Source: WRGT01 sp964450405
GTDB taxonomy: Bacteria > Spirochaetota > UBA4802 > UBA5550
DNA length: 64,000 nucleotides
Assembly (NCBI GenBank): GCA_964450405.1
Contig: CAYVCQ010000001.1
Coordinates: forward strand, 186,001-250,000
Direction: 5' to 3'
Part shown: one piece after another, positions 14,945 through 24,891 of the stretch
Position numbering within the stretch: the first letter of the stretch is position 1
Layout: the number at the start of each line of letters is the position of its first letter
Position numbers and translations under genes: made by a program
The notes under the pieces: model-generated
The model's input: only the letters and a program-made list of their open reading frames with translations
What the model was told of the DNA's origin: nothing
Databases searched by the model: none

Positions 14945-17188
14945 TCAATCAACGGCGGGAAGATAAATATCAAAGACAGTTCCTGCTCCAGGCTCTGAAT
15001 GAACTTCTATAAATCCCTCATGGCGAAGAATAATGCTGTTCACCACAGCCAGTCCCAGGCCGCTCCCTTCGCTTTTCGTCGTAAAAAAAGGATCAAATAT
15101 TTTTTTTAGATTGCTGCGGTCTATTCCCGGACCGTTATCGGCAACTGATAGATGCCAGACAAATTCCATTAATCCCGGCAGGATTCCGGAATCTTCAATT
15201 TTATCCAGAAGTAGAGAAATAACAGGAACTTCAACTTCACTCAGCTTTAATGCTTCGGAGGCGTTCACAATCAGATTAAGGATTACCTGTTCCAGTTGAG
15301 ATTTATTACCTTTTATTTTACTCTCTGTGATTTTACTATGAAACGTAACTTCAATATTCATCGGAACTGACGGACGGGCTATAATAATCACATCTTTAAC
15401 AATCTGATCGAGATTAATTTCCTTAAAAATTTCAGTTTCACTCTTCGAAACTGACATAAGGTTTTTCACAAGTTCAGCCGCTTTCCCGCCCGACTTTTTA
15501 ATTATATCAATATGATTTATAATTTCACTCTGATCAGCGTTGTTATCCCTGACAACCATATCAAGATATGAGGCAGTACCGATAATTCCTGAAATGATAT
15601 TATTAAAATCATGCGCTAATCCCCCTGCCATTGTACCGAGCGACTCAACTCTTGATGCCCGGTTTAATCTCTCCTCATTTTTTTCAAACTCGGTGATATC
15701 ATCTATCCGGATAATAACGCCGCTAATATCTTTTTTGCTGAATGGAAAAATATAAATATTTTTAACAAAACTCTCTTCAGTACCGCAATCCTCTTTAATA
15801 AAAACCTCTTTCAGCAATTCAACCATTTCTCCATCTTTCCTGACCTGGTCGCATTTTACTTTATATTTCGATACAGCGGGAATAAATTCCCAGAGAATCC
15901 GGCCTACTGCTTCATCGGAGGAATATCCGGTGAATTTATATGCTTCCTTATTCCAGTGAATAATATGGTCACCTTCATCAAGAGTAATAATTATGGACGG
16001 CATCGATTCAATTATATCTTTCACATAGTTGGTCAGTTCTTTTAGTTCTTCATTTGACATGCTCAACTCAGCCGATCTATGCTTAACAGCCTGAGTCAGC
16101 TGGTTTATGTTTGACGTAATATCACTAATTTCATCATCTTTATTATCAACTATTACAGTATCATATTCACCATACCTGATCTTCTTAAGACCATCGATGA
16201 TATTCATTATCCTTTTTATAAATAAAGAATTCAATCGTCCTTTTGAAATAAAAAAAGCGGCAATAGTAATTACCAGAACAGCTATTATAGAATACAGTGT
16301 TATTTTTTCTGTATATCTTTCTAAAACGCTTACATCATATATAAGTTCAAAGTACACATTAGTTGTCCGGTTAAATATATATCTGTTCATCTTCATCTTT
16401 TTATAAACATATATTGTATTTCCCGACTCCACAACAACATCCTCGTCCATTAATATTTTTTTTACCAGCTCGGGAGATAGATCCATTTTTTTCCCTGAAT
16501 TAATCAGCGACCACCCGGTGCCTCGTGAAATTGAATAGAGATCAATAGAGAAGAGATAATCATTGTAGAAATTTTTAAACATATCCCCGAAAAGAAACTC
16601 ATAAAGCGCAAAATTATATTTACTGTTTACATACTCCGGAACATCACAGGAAATTTCATAAATTATCTTGCTACCCTTTGGACTGTAATACATATAATGA
16701 TATATCTTCCCCTCCCGGGCTGACACCGAAATCCCCTGAGATACAACCTCCCCCTTGCCATAAATTGAATTAATATAATTTGAAAATGAATTATTTATAC
16801 TCAGAAGATTTAAACCTACATCGGTGGTGAGAGATGAGTTACAGACAATACCTGCAGAATCTATAAAATAAATATGTCCGATACCAAGATCTTTTGCCTT
16901 TTTCTGAAGCTGAAGAGGTGTAGCTTTCATCGCCGATCCCATTGAGGGATAACTGCTGACAAGATTATAAAGAGCCACTTTGCCCTTTTTATCCATATCC
17001 TTTTCTATTGAGCTAAGGATGCTTTGATAGTGATCAAGCTGTTTCTCAATTCTATATAACTGCTCTTCTCTATTTTCACGAAGAACATTTTTTACAAAAT
17101 TATATGAGAATCTACCGATCACCAGCGAGATTACAGCCGTAGTAATAAATATAATCGAAAATATCAGCAAAAAAAGTTTCTTCCGCAT
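14945..17188 (-). CDS. Membrane sensor histidine kinase with Cache-like and PAS domains
   Basis: The 747-residue protein has a transmembrane helix at residues 5-25, a periplasmic sensor of about 275 residues (dCache-like by size), a second helix near 300-318, a HAMP-like linker, and a PAS domain (about 385-500). The kinase core has the phosphoacceptor His526 in GGLAHDFNNI and N, G1 and G2 boxes near the C-terminus (NLIVNASEAL, DNGPGI, GSGLGLAVV). The HDFNN type of H-box is typical of HWE-like/NtrB-class kinases in multi-sensor systems. No response regulator gene lies nearby, so it is an orphan here. The ligand is unknown. Confidence 0.88.
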   Translation of the reverse strand: MRKKLFLLIFSIIFITTAVISLVIGRFSYNFVKNVLRENREEQLYRIEKQLDHYQSILSSIEKDMDKKGKVALYNLVSSYPSMGSAMKATPLQLQKKAKDLGIGHIYFIDSAGIVCNSSLTTDVGLNLLSINNSFSNYINSIYGKGEVVSQGISVSAREGKIYHYMYYSPKGSKIIYEISCDVPEYVNSKYNFALYEFLFGDMFKNFYNDYLFSIDLYSISRGTGWSLINSGKKMDLSPELVKKILMDEDVVVESGNTIYVYKKMKMNRYIFNRTTNVYFELIYDVSVLERYTEKITLYSIIAVLVITIAAFFISKGRLNSLFIKRIMNIIDGLKKIRYGEYDTVIVDNKDDEISDITSNINQLTQAVKHRSAELSMSNEELKELTNYVKDIIESMPSIIITLDEGDHIIHWNKEAYKFTGYSSDEAVGRILWEFIPAVSKYKVKCDQVRKDGEMVELLKEVFIKEDCGTEESFVKNIYIFPFSKKDISGVIIRIDDITEFEKNEERLNRASRVESLGTMAGGLAHDFNNIISGIIGTASYLDMVVRDNNADQSEIINHIDIIKKSGGKAAELVKNLMSVSKSETEIFKEINLDQIVKDVIIIARPSVPMNIEVTFHSKITESKIKGNKSQLEQVILNLIVNASEALKLSEVEVPVISLLLDKIEDSGILPGLMEFVWHLSVADNGPGIDRSNLKKIFDPFFTTKSEGSGLGLAVVNSIILRHEGFIEVHSEPGAGTVFDIYLPAVD

Positions 17189-17323
17189 GGAGTCCCTGGG
17201 GGGTTTTTCAAGAGGCAGAAGCCCCTTTGACCCGGTTAATTGCAGGTTATTTGAAATAACCCTTCACTATATTCTATTTTACATAATATATAGTAATTAA
17301 TTACCAATGTCAAATTTTAGCGT

Positions 17324-20146
17324 TCATTCGGAGGAAATAATTACCGCGGCGCCGACAAGTTTGATGTTATATTTAATTCCGTAATATCCACGATACTCAG
17401 TAACAAGGGACTCCATCTCTGTCCTTGCCTTGAGCATTTTGTTTCGTGTCCGGGTAATGGCGCTCTTCATATCTTTACCATACCACTTCATCTGTCCCTC
17501 CTGAAGATCGAGTTTCTCTTCAAGTTCCTTGATCTGCCTCCTGTATGATTCACGCACCTTATCAACTTCCGGATCGATCTGTATATCAAGATTTTCGTTA
17601 AGGTCAAAGAGACGGTCATCAATTTTCTTCATCAGACGATTCTTCGCCTTGTCGGAATAGCTGCTGTATTTTGAACAGAGCTCTGTAACGGTATTGCTAT
17701 ATCTTGAAAGAGATACATCGTAATTGAAATCCTGATCTGCAAAATTATCTTCAATACTTTTAAGATCATATTCACTTAGAGACCCGTCCGTTTCCACCAG
17801 CACTGGATAGAATTCATGGGAAACAGAAACTGATGAGAACTTAACCAGAAAATTGAAAATCATTCCTGTGAAATTCTGATCGCTCTTTATATATACTATA
17901 CCGTTCTCTCCGCCGAAGTTGTCACTGCAGCAGTATTCTATTATATTATCCACCACCTCATGTCCGAATGCAAGGAACTCCAGACCTTCATCCTCAAGGG
18001 CCTTTTCACTGTCGAATGTTCCGAAACGGACCACAGGCTCATTGACATCACCATGAGTAACCTTATATAAACCGGTTCTCCCGTTTTTCGGTGATATCAT
18101 ATTTCCCGCGTATGAGTCTTCCTTCATAAAATGATTTATAAAATTTTCAATTCTTCTGTTGGTAAAGCTTCTGTCTTTCAGAGTTACTTTATAATATTCA
18201 TCATAGTTGAAATCCATTCTTCCTGCAACTGTGAGTTCCGTCAGTTTTTCAAAACTCTGCCGTGCGTTCTCCATTCTGCCGGAGAGTTCCTCTTCAACAT
18301 CTTTTTTCTTTTTACGTCCCGTGGCTAGTTCCATAAAGAGCTGATTGAGATTTACCTCATCCTCAATCTGGCCAAGCATAACGTCCGGCGTACCGATTGA
18401 CTCTTCGAAAATTTTAAGTTTATCGGTCAGAACTTCAAGTACCCGCTCTGCAACTGTACCGCGTGTGGAAAAGTTATAGATGTGAACATCATTCGGCTGA
18501 CCGAAACGGTGTATTCTTCCGATTCTCTGTTCAATTTTCAGAGGAGACCACGGGAGATCGTAATTGACCAGTATGTCGCAGAACTGCATGTTACGTCCTT
18601 CACCGCCTGCTTCTGTGGCAATAAGAACTTCTATATCATCTTTAAACTTCAGTATTGCGTCCTCTTTCTGATCCCTGTTCATCGATCCGTTAAAAACTAC
18701 CACAGTGAACTCACCAAGAATGCTTTTAAGATAATCCTGCGTAGTTCTGAATTGTGTAAATATCAGGAATTTTTTGTGCCCTTTTCTCTTGAGATCTCTG
18801 ATAAGCCTTATGAGCTTTTCACCCTTTTTATTGACAGTAATTTCTGATGCTATACGCAACAGTCTGTTCAGAGTGAGTATCTCCATCCTGAGTTCATCAA
18901 TAGTCCTCCTCACCGTGAGATCATCACTCTCCTGTATTTCTTCAAACTCGGACATATCGTTTTTATCAAATATTCCATTATTAAAAATTACACTCTGCTG
19001 ATGACCGGACACAGCCCGGTCGAGAATATCCTGCAGTCTTGCGGTTCTCTTTGTCAGTGCAATAAAGAGAGCGTATGACGATGAATCAAGAAGTTTCTGG
19101 AAAACGGTCATTACAAAACCCACCGCACGGTTTTCAGACTGAACGGCCCTGTTGAATTCTTCTGCTACATATCTTGTAGTTTCATCGTACAGAGTCCGTT
19201 CATCGGGGTAGAGTTCAAATCTTATAGTTCTGGCAAAGCGTTTTGTAAATCCGCCCACTTCACTTTTCGTTCTTCTAATTACAACCTGATCGAGTTTTCT
19301 TTTAAGCCCGGAGAGATCCGCTCCGTCGAGGCAGAATTCATTATAGAAAGACTGGAATGGGCCCAGTGTGTTTTTATCTATTAGTCCAATGAGGTAAAAA
19401 AGTTCTTCCAGTTTTCCTCTGAATGGAGTCGCCGAAAGCAGCAGCAGCGATTTTGTTTTTGTCGAAATGATTTCCGCCATATTATATGCAAGAGTAGAGG
19501 TATTCACATCTCTTCTTAGCCTGTGGGCTTCATCAAATATTACAGCATCCCACGAGCATCTGCCGAGGTCCTCTTCGAACTTTTTGTTTTTTATAAAATC
19601 AAGTGAGACTATTACTTTATGATGAACCTTCCATGGATTACCGGCCTCTCCGACAATCTTACCGGCGTTACGTAAAACCTTGCGGTCCATAATGATAAAC
19701 TTTTCGTTAAACTTACTCTCCATCTCATTCTGCCACTGAAACATAAGCGAAGCGGGACATACAATAAGTATCCTGGTATAGTTGTGTTTGTACACCATCT
19801 CTTTAATAACAAGTCCGGCCTCGATTGTTTTACCAAGACCGACTTCATCGGCGATGAGATATCTCTGTTTAAGCGAGTTGACAATGCGGTGTGTGCTCTC
19901 CACCTGATGGGCAAGGATTCTAGTTCTGGAATTTGAAAGAGAGAGTATTTTATTATATGTATGAGCCAGCTTTAGAATAAAAGATTCCGATTTGAGAATA
20001 AATCTCCTGCCGTCAGCGATCTGAAAATTAAAAAATGATTCCCTGATTTTCAGTTCATTTTCAATTACAATATCCCCCTCCGTTTTGTCTTCATCGGAGG
20101 TTATGGAAAAGAGATCTGGAAAATTTATATCCGGTTCTATATTCAT
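17324..20146 (-). CDS. SNF2/RapA-like DEAH-box helicase
   Basis: The 940-residue protein has all SWI2/SNF2 motor motifs: DEVGLGKTIEAGLV (Walker A, near residue 100), DEAHRLRRD (near 203), LLLSATPFRG, then in the second lobe EAGGEGRNMQFCD and EQRIGRIHRFGQ (near 540). The ordering and the LPWSPLKIEQR segment match the RapA/HepA branch, whose E. coli member recycles RNA polymerase. The C-terminal 350 residues are not the RapA C-terminal domain and end in a long coiled coil (about 840-920). A role in transcription or DNA repair is likely but cannot be separated. The gene has no operon partner. Confidence 0.85.
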   Translation of the reverse strand: MNIEPDINFPDLFSITSDEDKTEGDIVIENELKIRESFFNFQIADGRRFILKSESFILKLAHTYNKILSLSNSRTRILAHQVESTHRIVNSLKQRYLIADEVGLGKTIEAGLVIKEMVYKHNYTRILIVCPASLMFQWQNEMESKFNEKFIIMDRKVLRNAGKIVGEAGNPWKVHHKVIVSLDFIKNKKFEEDLGRCSWDAVIFDEAHRLRRDVNTSTLAYNMAEIISTKTKSLLLLSATPFRGKLEELFYLIGLIDKNTLGPFQSFYNEFCLDGADLSGLKRKLDQVVIRRTKSEVGGFTKRFARTIRFELYPDERTLYDETTRYVAEEFNRAVQSENRAVGFVMTVFQKLLDSSSYALFIALTKRTARLQDILDRAVSGHQQSVIFNNGIFDKNDMSEFEEIQESDDLTVRRTIDELRMEILTLNRLLRIASEITVNKKGEKLIRLIRDLKRKGHKKFLIFTQFRTTQDYLKSILGEFTVVVFNGSMNRDQKEDAILKFKDDIEVLIATEAGGEGRNMQFCDILVNYDLPWSPLKIEQRIGRIHRFGQPNDVHIYNFSTRGTVAERVLEVLTDKLKIFEESIGTPDVMLGQIEDEVNLNQLFMELATGRKKKKDVEEELSGRMENARQSFEKLTELTVAGRMDFNYDEYYKVTLKDRSFTNRRIENFINHFMKEDSYAGNMISPKNGRTGLYKVTHGDVNEPVVRFGTFDSEKALEDEGLEFLAFGHEVVDNIIEYCCSDNFGGENGIVYIKSDQNFTGMIFNFLVKFSSVSVSHEFYPVLVETDGSLSEYDLKSIEDNFADQDFNYDVSLSRYSNTVTELCSKYSSYSDKAKNRLMKKIDDRLFDLNENLDIQIDPEVDKVRESYRRQIKELEEKLDLQEGQMKWYGKDMKSAITRTRNKMLKARTEMESLVTEYRGYYGIKYNIKLVGAAVIISSE

Positions 20147-20416
20147 ACTTTTATTGAAAAGTTACATTAACTCGTTTTTTATTAAATGCTTATATATGGC
20201 TGGTATTTTATATCCGCCGAACTCGGGTACTGCGGATAATAACTTCACAACCAGTTTATAAATAATTACAATTTTATCCATAGTACTATATGGCAATTTT
20301 ATTAAAATTAAATGTCATAATTGGAATTTTGTCTCAGGAGATATACAAGTGACATAATTATTCAGGATAAGTAATAGCACAATCATTTTTTTGAGGAAAT
20401 TAGAGGAAGAAAGGCT

Positions 20417-20577
20417 GGACTGACTCAAAAGTTTACTCACTGTCATACCGGCTGAAGTAAAACGTAATGCCGGTATCTCATACGCCTGATTTAATCAGGA
20501 GATTCCGGTATTCGCAAGAAATGAAGCTGCAAAACCGGAATGACAAAAGCTTAATATTCATACTTTTGAGGCAGTCC
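20417..20577. repeat. 161-bp element with terminal inverted repeats (MITE-like)
   Basis: The ends GGACTGACTCAAAAGT (20417-20432) and ACTTTTGAGGCAGTCC (20562-20577) are inverted copies with one mismatch. Inside lies a second inverted pair, TGTCATACCGG and CCGGAATGACA, around another copy of CCGGTAT. There is no coding capacity. The outer ends match those of the element at 62095-62243. The rest of the 20147-20600 stretch is AT-rich and shows nothing. Confidence 0.65.
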
Positions 20578-20600
20578 TTAAAAACAAAACTTTAATTAAA

Positions 20601-21071
20601 CTATTCTGCCATTTGTGTACTGAGGAAAACCTGGATTCCCATGAGTCCAATCTGATCCTGAAGTTCTTCGATCTTGTCGATATGCATATCCTCATCCATG
20701 AGTATATGCTCAAGCATCTCCTTCGTGGCATTATCTCCAACTTCTGTTGCAAGCTTGATTGCGTCGTTGTATCCCTTGATTGCGCCCTCTTCTGCAGAAT
20801 GGTCGTTTGCTACCATTTTAGCAACATCTGCTCCAATATGCATCGGGTTAAGATTGCTGACAACGGGGAGACCCTCAAGAAAAAGAATTCTTCCAATCAG
20901 TTTTTCGGCATGTTTCATTTCGTCAATTGCTCTCTTTTCAAAATGATCATGAAGTTTTTCAAGACCCCAGTTTGCGCACATCTCTGAATGTACTATATAC
21001 TGGCTTATTGCGGTGAGTTCATCTGCAAGCAGAAAATTAAGCTTATCGATAAGTTTTTCGTTGCCCTTCAT
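20601..21071 (-). CDS. bfr: Bacterioferritin
   Basis: The 156-residue protein is full length. The ferroxidase ligands are in the standard places: Glu18, Glu51, His54 (RAIDEMKHAE), then Glu in AEEGAI and EDMHID near the C-terminus. Met52, which ligates haem between two subunits in bacterioferritin, is present, separating it from ferritin. It stores iron and protects from peroxide as a 24-mer in the cytoplasm. The start ATG 21071 has the strong site AAGGAGT; the frame stays open upstream to 21131 but that extension has no homology or ribosome site. No bacterioferritin-associated ferredoxin gene is adjacent. Confidence 0.93.
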   Translation of the reverse strand: MKGNEKLIDKLNFLLADELTAISQYIVHSEMCANWGLEKLHDHFEKRAIDEMKHAEKLIGRILFLEGLPVVSNLNPMHIGADVAKMVANDHSAEEGAIKGYNDAIKLATEVGDNATKEMLEHILMDEDMHIDKIEELQDQIGLMGIQVFLSTQMAE

Positions 21072-21212
21072 TTTAGACTCCTTGTATAAGTTTATGTTTA
21101 CTATTCTATACAAATGATTCAACAGAGGCAACTTTTATTTTAAAAAAATAATGACAAATTTGTTACATATTCAATTCTGGTTATTGCAGTCTCAACGAAA
21201 TGGAGATACAAA

Positions 21213-22226
21213 ATGATAGATCTACGAAGCGATACAGTAACGAAACCGGGTAAAGAAATGCTCGAAGCGATGATGAACGCGCAGGTGGGGGATGATGTAT
21301 TTAAAGAAGACCCAACAATAAATGCACTGGAACAGAAAGCCGCGTCATTATTCGGGATGGAGGCCTCCCTCTTCTGTGCATCGGGGACGATGACAAATCA
21401 GATTGCAATCAATGTTCACACCAATCCCGGGGACGAGGTTATCTGCGACAGGCTTGCTCATATATATTTATACGAAGCCGGTTCTATCGCCAGACTATCC
21501 GGCTCATCTGTAAATCTTCTCTCCGGTGACAGGGGACGATTCACTGCAGATGATGTAAAACTTGCAATAAATCCCGACGACATCCACAGGGCAAAAACTT
21601 CACTCGTTGCAGTTGAAAACACAATGAATAAAGGTGGCGGAGCATGCTGGGATATAAACGAACTGAAAAAAATCTCCGCATTATGCAGAGAGAAAAATCT
21701 CTATTTCCATATGGATGGAGCGAGAATATTTAACGCCCTCACCGAATCAGGAGAAAGCCCCGTTGCTTACGGTTCTCTTTTTGATTCAATATCCATCTGT
21801 CTATCAAAGGGACTCGGAGCTCCGGTCGGTTCACTTCTTCTGGGGAAAAAAGATTTCATTAAAAAGGCTATTCGTGTAAGAAAAGCCCTCGGTGGAGGGA
21901 TGAGACAGGCCGGCTATCTAGCAGCAGCGGGGATATATGCACTGGACAACAATGTAAAGGGACTTAAAGATGATCACAGAAGAGCCAGAGAGATTGGCAA
22001 AGTTCTGGAATCGCTTCCATTCGTTGATGAGGTGTACCCTGTAGAGACCAACATCCTGATTTTTAAACTGAATGACAAAATGAAAGATATTGATTTTATT
22101 TCAAAACTGAATGAAAAGAATATTAAGGCTATCATATTCGGACCTCAGACAATAAGATTTGTCACACATCTTGATTTTACTGATCAGATGATGGAAGAAG
22201 TTGTTAGGATACTGAAAGATTTTTAA
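21213..22226 (+). CDS. ltaE: Low-specificity L-threonine aldolase
   Basis: The 337-residue protein begins with the family signature IDLRSDTVTKPG and keeps VGDDVFKEDPT, the FCASGTMTNQIA loop and the PLP lysine in CLSKGLGAPVG (Lys199). It cleaves L-threonine or L-allo-threonine to glycine and acetaldehyde in the cytoplasm. The length and all key residues are normal. It stands alone between bacterioferritin, which is divergent, and the porin, which is convergent; a symmetrical terminator at 22338-22365 serves both convergent genes. Confidence 0.93.
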   Translation: MIDLRSDTVTKPGKEMLEAMMNAQVGDDVFKEDPTINALEQKAASLFGMEASLFCASGTMTNQIAINVHTNPGDEVICDRLAHIYLYEAGSIARLSGSSVNLLSGDRGRFTADDVKLAINPDDIHRAKTSLVAVENTMNKGGGACWDINELKKISALCREKNLYFHMDGARIFNALTESGESPVAYGSLFDSISICLSKGLGAPVGSLLLGKKDFIKKAIRVRKALGGGMRQAGYLAAAGIYALDNNVKGLKDDHRRAREIGKVLESLPFVDEVYPVETNILIFKLNDKMKDIDFISKLNEKNIKAIIFGPQTIRFVTHLDFTDQMMEEVVRILKDF

Positions 22227-22244
22227 TAGAACATCTAATTTCGA

Positions 22245-22266
22245 ACCTTCCTGCCCCCTATCCCCG
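22245..22266. repeat. Partial copy of the GC-rich 27-bp repeat
   Basis: The 22 bases starting AACCTTCCTGCCCCC are the exact reverse complement of the right-hand part of the repeat at 3304-3337, including its flank. The other half of the element has diverged. Confidence 0.55.
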
Positions 22267-22337
22267 GTCGGTTGCACCGGGTATATTAATTTCACGACAA
22301 TCCGGAATGAGTTTAATGTTTCAATCCCATAAATAAA

Positions 22338-22365
22338 AAAAGCCGGAGCACTAGCTCCGGCTTTT
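22338..22365. terminator. Bidirectional intrinsic terminator between ltaE and the porin gene
   Basis: The 12-base arms 22338-22349 and 22354-22365 (AAAAGCCGGAGC and its complement) pair perfectly around a 4-base loop, with an A-run before and a T-rich run after. It can end transcription from both converging genes. Confidence 0.85.
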
Positions 22366-22388
22366 AATAATTAACTTATTTTTAAATA

Positions 22389-23747
22389 TTAGAAATTTGT
22401 CATTACACCGGCAGCGTAATACAGAGGATTCTGTTTTCCGCTTGCAGCATATTTTTCTTTGTTATAATTTCCAGCAACAAGGAGTGCCCCCTCTGCCCAA
22501 ACTGAAGTTTTTGGTGCAACTTCATAGGAAAGTCTTAGATCCATTTCTGTTCCTATAACTGTTTTGCTTACTCCAGTAAGTAAAACCGGATCAAGTTTTT
22601 TCGAAGATGTTCTTGCATATGCCACTTGAGCAAGTGCAGTAAACTTGTCGAGTTTATATTCAGCAGAAAAACCACCCATCATAAGTCCCTCAGTAGCTTT
22701 GTCAAACTCATTTGAAATACCGACCTGGTTGATTAAACCGTTATCATTGATTATAAACATTGGTCCAACTTCTATCTCATCCTGTGAAGCTGACTGAAAT
22801 GAAGTAGTTGTGTTATCTTTTCCATCTTCACCTGTTGAATACAATCCGAAAAGATTTATCTTTAAAGAATCAGAAGCCTTGATCCCACCGTTTATATATC
22901 CAGCATAAGCGTTAACTTTTTTTGTTGTAGCTGCCACGAAATTTTTTTGTTTACCTGTAATATACTGAAAGTCAGCATTAAACGATATATCGCCCATAAC
23001 TGCAGCAACACCAAGTGCCGGCATAGTCAGTTTCTGATCATAACCTAAAAGAGTACTGTTAGCAGTTGCTGATGGAGTTAATACATTTTTTTTGCCTGAA
23101 AAGTAAAGTACAGATGGAGTAATTGTAATATCTCCAAGTTTTACAGGAAGTTTTGCTGCATACGCCTGTGCATCATCTTTCGGATTAACACCATCTGTAG
23201 AAGAAGCGGCTGTTGCAGCAGATTTATCAGTTGTATTACCTTCAACAAATTTAATATAGGCAAGATCAAGCTTGGCAACACCAGCATCATAAATAAGGTT
23301 AAACATAGGCATGTCATTATTAAAACCCACTGAATAAACATATGGTGCAAGACCGGCTGTCACAGAAAGACCGGGGACAATCATATCTTTCACATTTATA
23401 TATGCCCATTTTACTTCAACCGCTTTTTCATCACCGTCTGGATCTGCATAGGAAACATCATTTCCTATTGTTGTTGTTGTGTACTTTGCTCCAAAAGTCT
23501 GATCAATCTCAAGTCTTGTTACAACAGAAACGTTTTCGTTTGTCAATGTAAGCATTGGACGTACTCTTACGTTTGAGTATTCTTTATGCTCATCCTTTTT
23601 TACTGTGTCTTCAGAAATAGCAAAAGCATTGGCCCATACGTTGTACTTGAACTCAGGACCTTTTTTTACCTCTACCGGTTTTACTTCCTGTGCGAAAGCG
23701 CTTCCTGATATAAGAAGAGCCATACCAATTGTGAAAAGTTTTTTCAT
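22389..23747 (-). CDS. Outer-membrane porin-like beta-barrel protein
   Basis: This 452-residue protein has a signal peptide (residues 1-19, cleavage after AFA-Q) and a long series of alternating hydrophobic and polar segments ending in the aromatic residue Phe, as in outer-membrane barrels. There is no domain I can name; the size would fit about 16 strands. The start at 23747 follows the strong site AGGAG; the frame extends upstream without a signal sequence. It is transcribed in the same direction as, and 313 bases downstream of, the phosphate-binding protein gene, which has its own terminator. A link to phosphate uptake is possible but not shown. Confidence 0.7.
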   Translation of the reverse strand: MKKLFTIGMALLISGSAFAQEVKPVEVKKGPEFKYNVWANAFAISEDTVKKDEHKEYSNVRVRPMLTLTNENVSVVTRLEIDQTFGAKYTTTTIGNDVSYADPDGDEKAVEVKWAYINVKDMIVPGLSVTAGLAPYVYSVGFNNDMPMFNLIYDAGVAKLDLAYIKFVEGNTTDKSAATAASSTDGVNPKDDAQAYAAKLPVKLGDITITPSVLYFSGKKNVLTPSATANSTLLGYDQKLTMPALGVAAVMGDISFNADFQYITGKQKNFVAATTKKVNAYAGYINGGIKASDSLKINLFGLYSTGEDGKDNTTTSFQSASQDEIEVGPMFIINDNGLINQVGISNEFDKATEGLMMGGFSAEYKLDKFTALAQVAYARTSSKKLDPVLLTGVSKTVIGTEMDLRLSYEVAPKTSVWAEGALLVAGNYNKEKYAASGKQNPLYYAAGVMTNF

Positions 23748-24060
23748 TTGAATCTCCTGTTTTTTAAGATGTTTAATTTTAATTTTTTCTGAGAAATTCA
23801 ATTTATACATTGATGCTAACTAATGGACTAATCATAGAATTCTCATACTTTCATTGATGATCATAGACGGGATGTATTTAGATTTTATAAATGCGAAGTG
23901 AAGATTTTATGAATTTCAATATTTTATTTTCCTCAAATCCATCAACCGGAGATATATGTTTTAAATTTCCGTTGTAATTTTTTTCATCCATACAGAATTA
24001 AAAAAAGAGGCTGCCCTTTTGGAACAGCCTCTTTCATATTAAAATCGGAGTCTACATGAA
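23748..24060. other. Intergenic stretch upstream of the porin gene
   Basis: The 313 bases hold the porin ribosome site at one end and the pstS terminator (23997-24034) at the other. The middle is AT-rich and should contain the porin promoter, but I see no clear -35/-10 pair or operator. Confidence 0.4.
23997..24034 (-). terminator. Intrinsic terminator of the PstS gene
   Basis: On the minus strand the stem AAAGAGGCTG / CAGCCTCTTT (24034-24025 and 24013-24004) has an 11-base loop and is followed by a run of seven T. It closes the transcript of the phosphate-binding protein gene. Confidence 0.85.
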
Positions 24061-24891
24061 CTACCTTAGAGGAATGAAGCCTGCTTCTGAAACTTTTTTC
24101 TGACCGTCTTTAGAAAGAAGATAGCTGACAAATGCCTTTGATTCAGCTGAATAATTTTTTTCGTTTACATACATATAAAGTTTTCTTGAGATCGGGTATT
24201 TGCCTGATTTACCATTTTTCAGATTAGCCTGGATACCATTTACATCAAGCCCTTTTACAGATTTGTCAACATATCCGAATCCATCATAACCGATTGCTTT
24301 TTTATTGTTAGCAACTGTGTTTATTACCGCACCGCTTGAGGCCTGCATTAATGCATCTTTACGGACATCAGTTTTTTTCATAACAACTTCATTCCAGTAT
24401 TCAAAAGTTCCCGAACTTGAATCTCTTGAAACAACAACGATATTCATATCATCCCCGCCAACCTGTTTCCAGTTTGTTATGGATCCATCGTAAATTCCTT
24501 TTAGCTGCTCAAGTGTCATGTTCTTAACTTTGTTAGTCGGATTAACGATTGGAACAATCATGTCATAAGAAACTACAATTTCTTTGACCTTGAGACCTGC
24601 AACTTTTGCTTTTTCCTGTTCCTCTTTTTTCATCTCTCTTGATGAATTCGCAATATCGCATGTTCCGTCAAGAAGAGCCTTTATTCCGTTACCAGAACCG
24701 CTACCCTCAACTGAGATTGAAATTTCAGGCTTTACCACTCTGAATGATTCAATCGCCTTCATTGTTATTGGAAGAACAGTCGTTGAACCTTTGATACTTA
24801 CTTTCCCTTTTTCAGCTGCATTAGCGCCGAACATAGATACCGCAACAACAGCTATTGTTAAAAGCGATATAATTCTTTTTCTTAAAAACAT
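24061..24891 (-). CDS. pstS: Phosphate ABC transporter substrate-binding protein (PstS family)
   Basis: The 276-residue protein has a signal peptide (residues 1-25, ending ANA) and then the PstS-type start VSIKGSTTVLPI, the VEGSGSGNGIKALLDGTCDI phosphate loop, and RDSSSGTFEYWNE. These are the anion-binding loops of this family. It would bind phosphate in the periplasm and hand it to PstCAB. The genes for PstC, PstA, PstB and PhoU are not in the window, and the gene ends with its own terminator, so it is an orphan here. The start is set by AGGAGGA upstream of ATG 24891; a longer frame reaches 24966. No Pho box was recognised. Confidence 0.88.
   Translation of the reverse strand: MFLRKRIISLLTIAVVAVSMFGANAAEKGKVSIKGSTTVLPITMKAIESFRVVKPEISISVEGSGSGNGIKALLDGTCDIANSSREMKKEEQEKAKVAGLKVKEIVVSYDMIVPIVNPTNKVKNMTLEQLKGIYDGSITNWKQVGGDDMNIVVVSRDSSSGTFEYWNEVVMKKTDVRKDALMQASSGAVINTVANNKKAIGYDGFGYVDKSVKGLDVNGIQANLKNGKSGKYPISRKLYMYVNEKNYSAESKAFVSYLLSKDGQKKVSEAGFIPLR

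Noticed and set aside
20601..20987. Plus-strand frames opposite the bacterioferritin gene
   Set aside because: They mirror a full-length conserved gene and have no support of their own.
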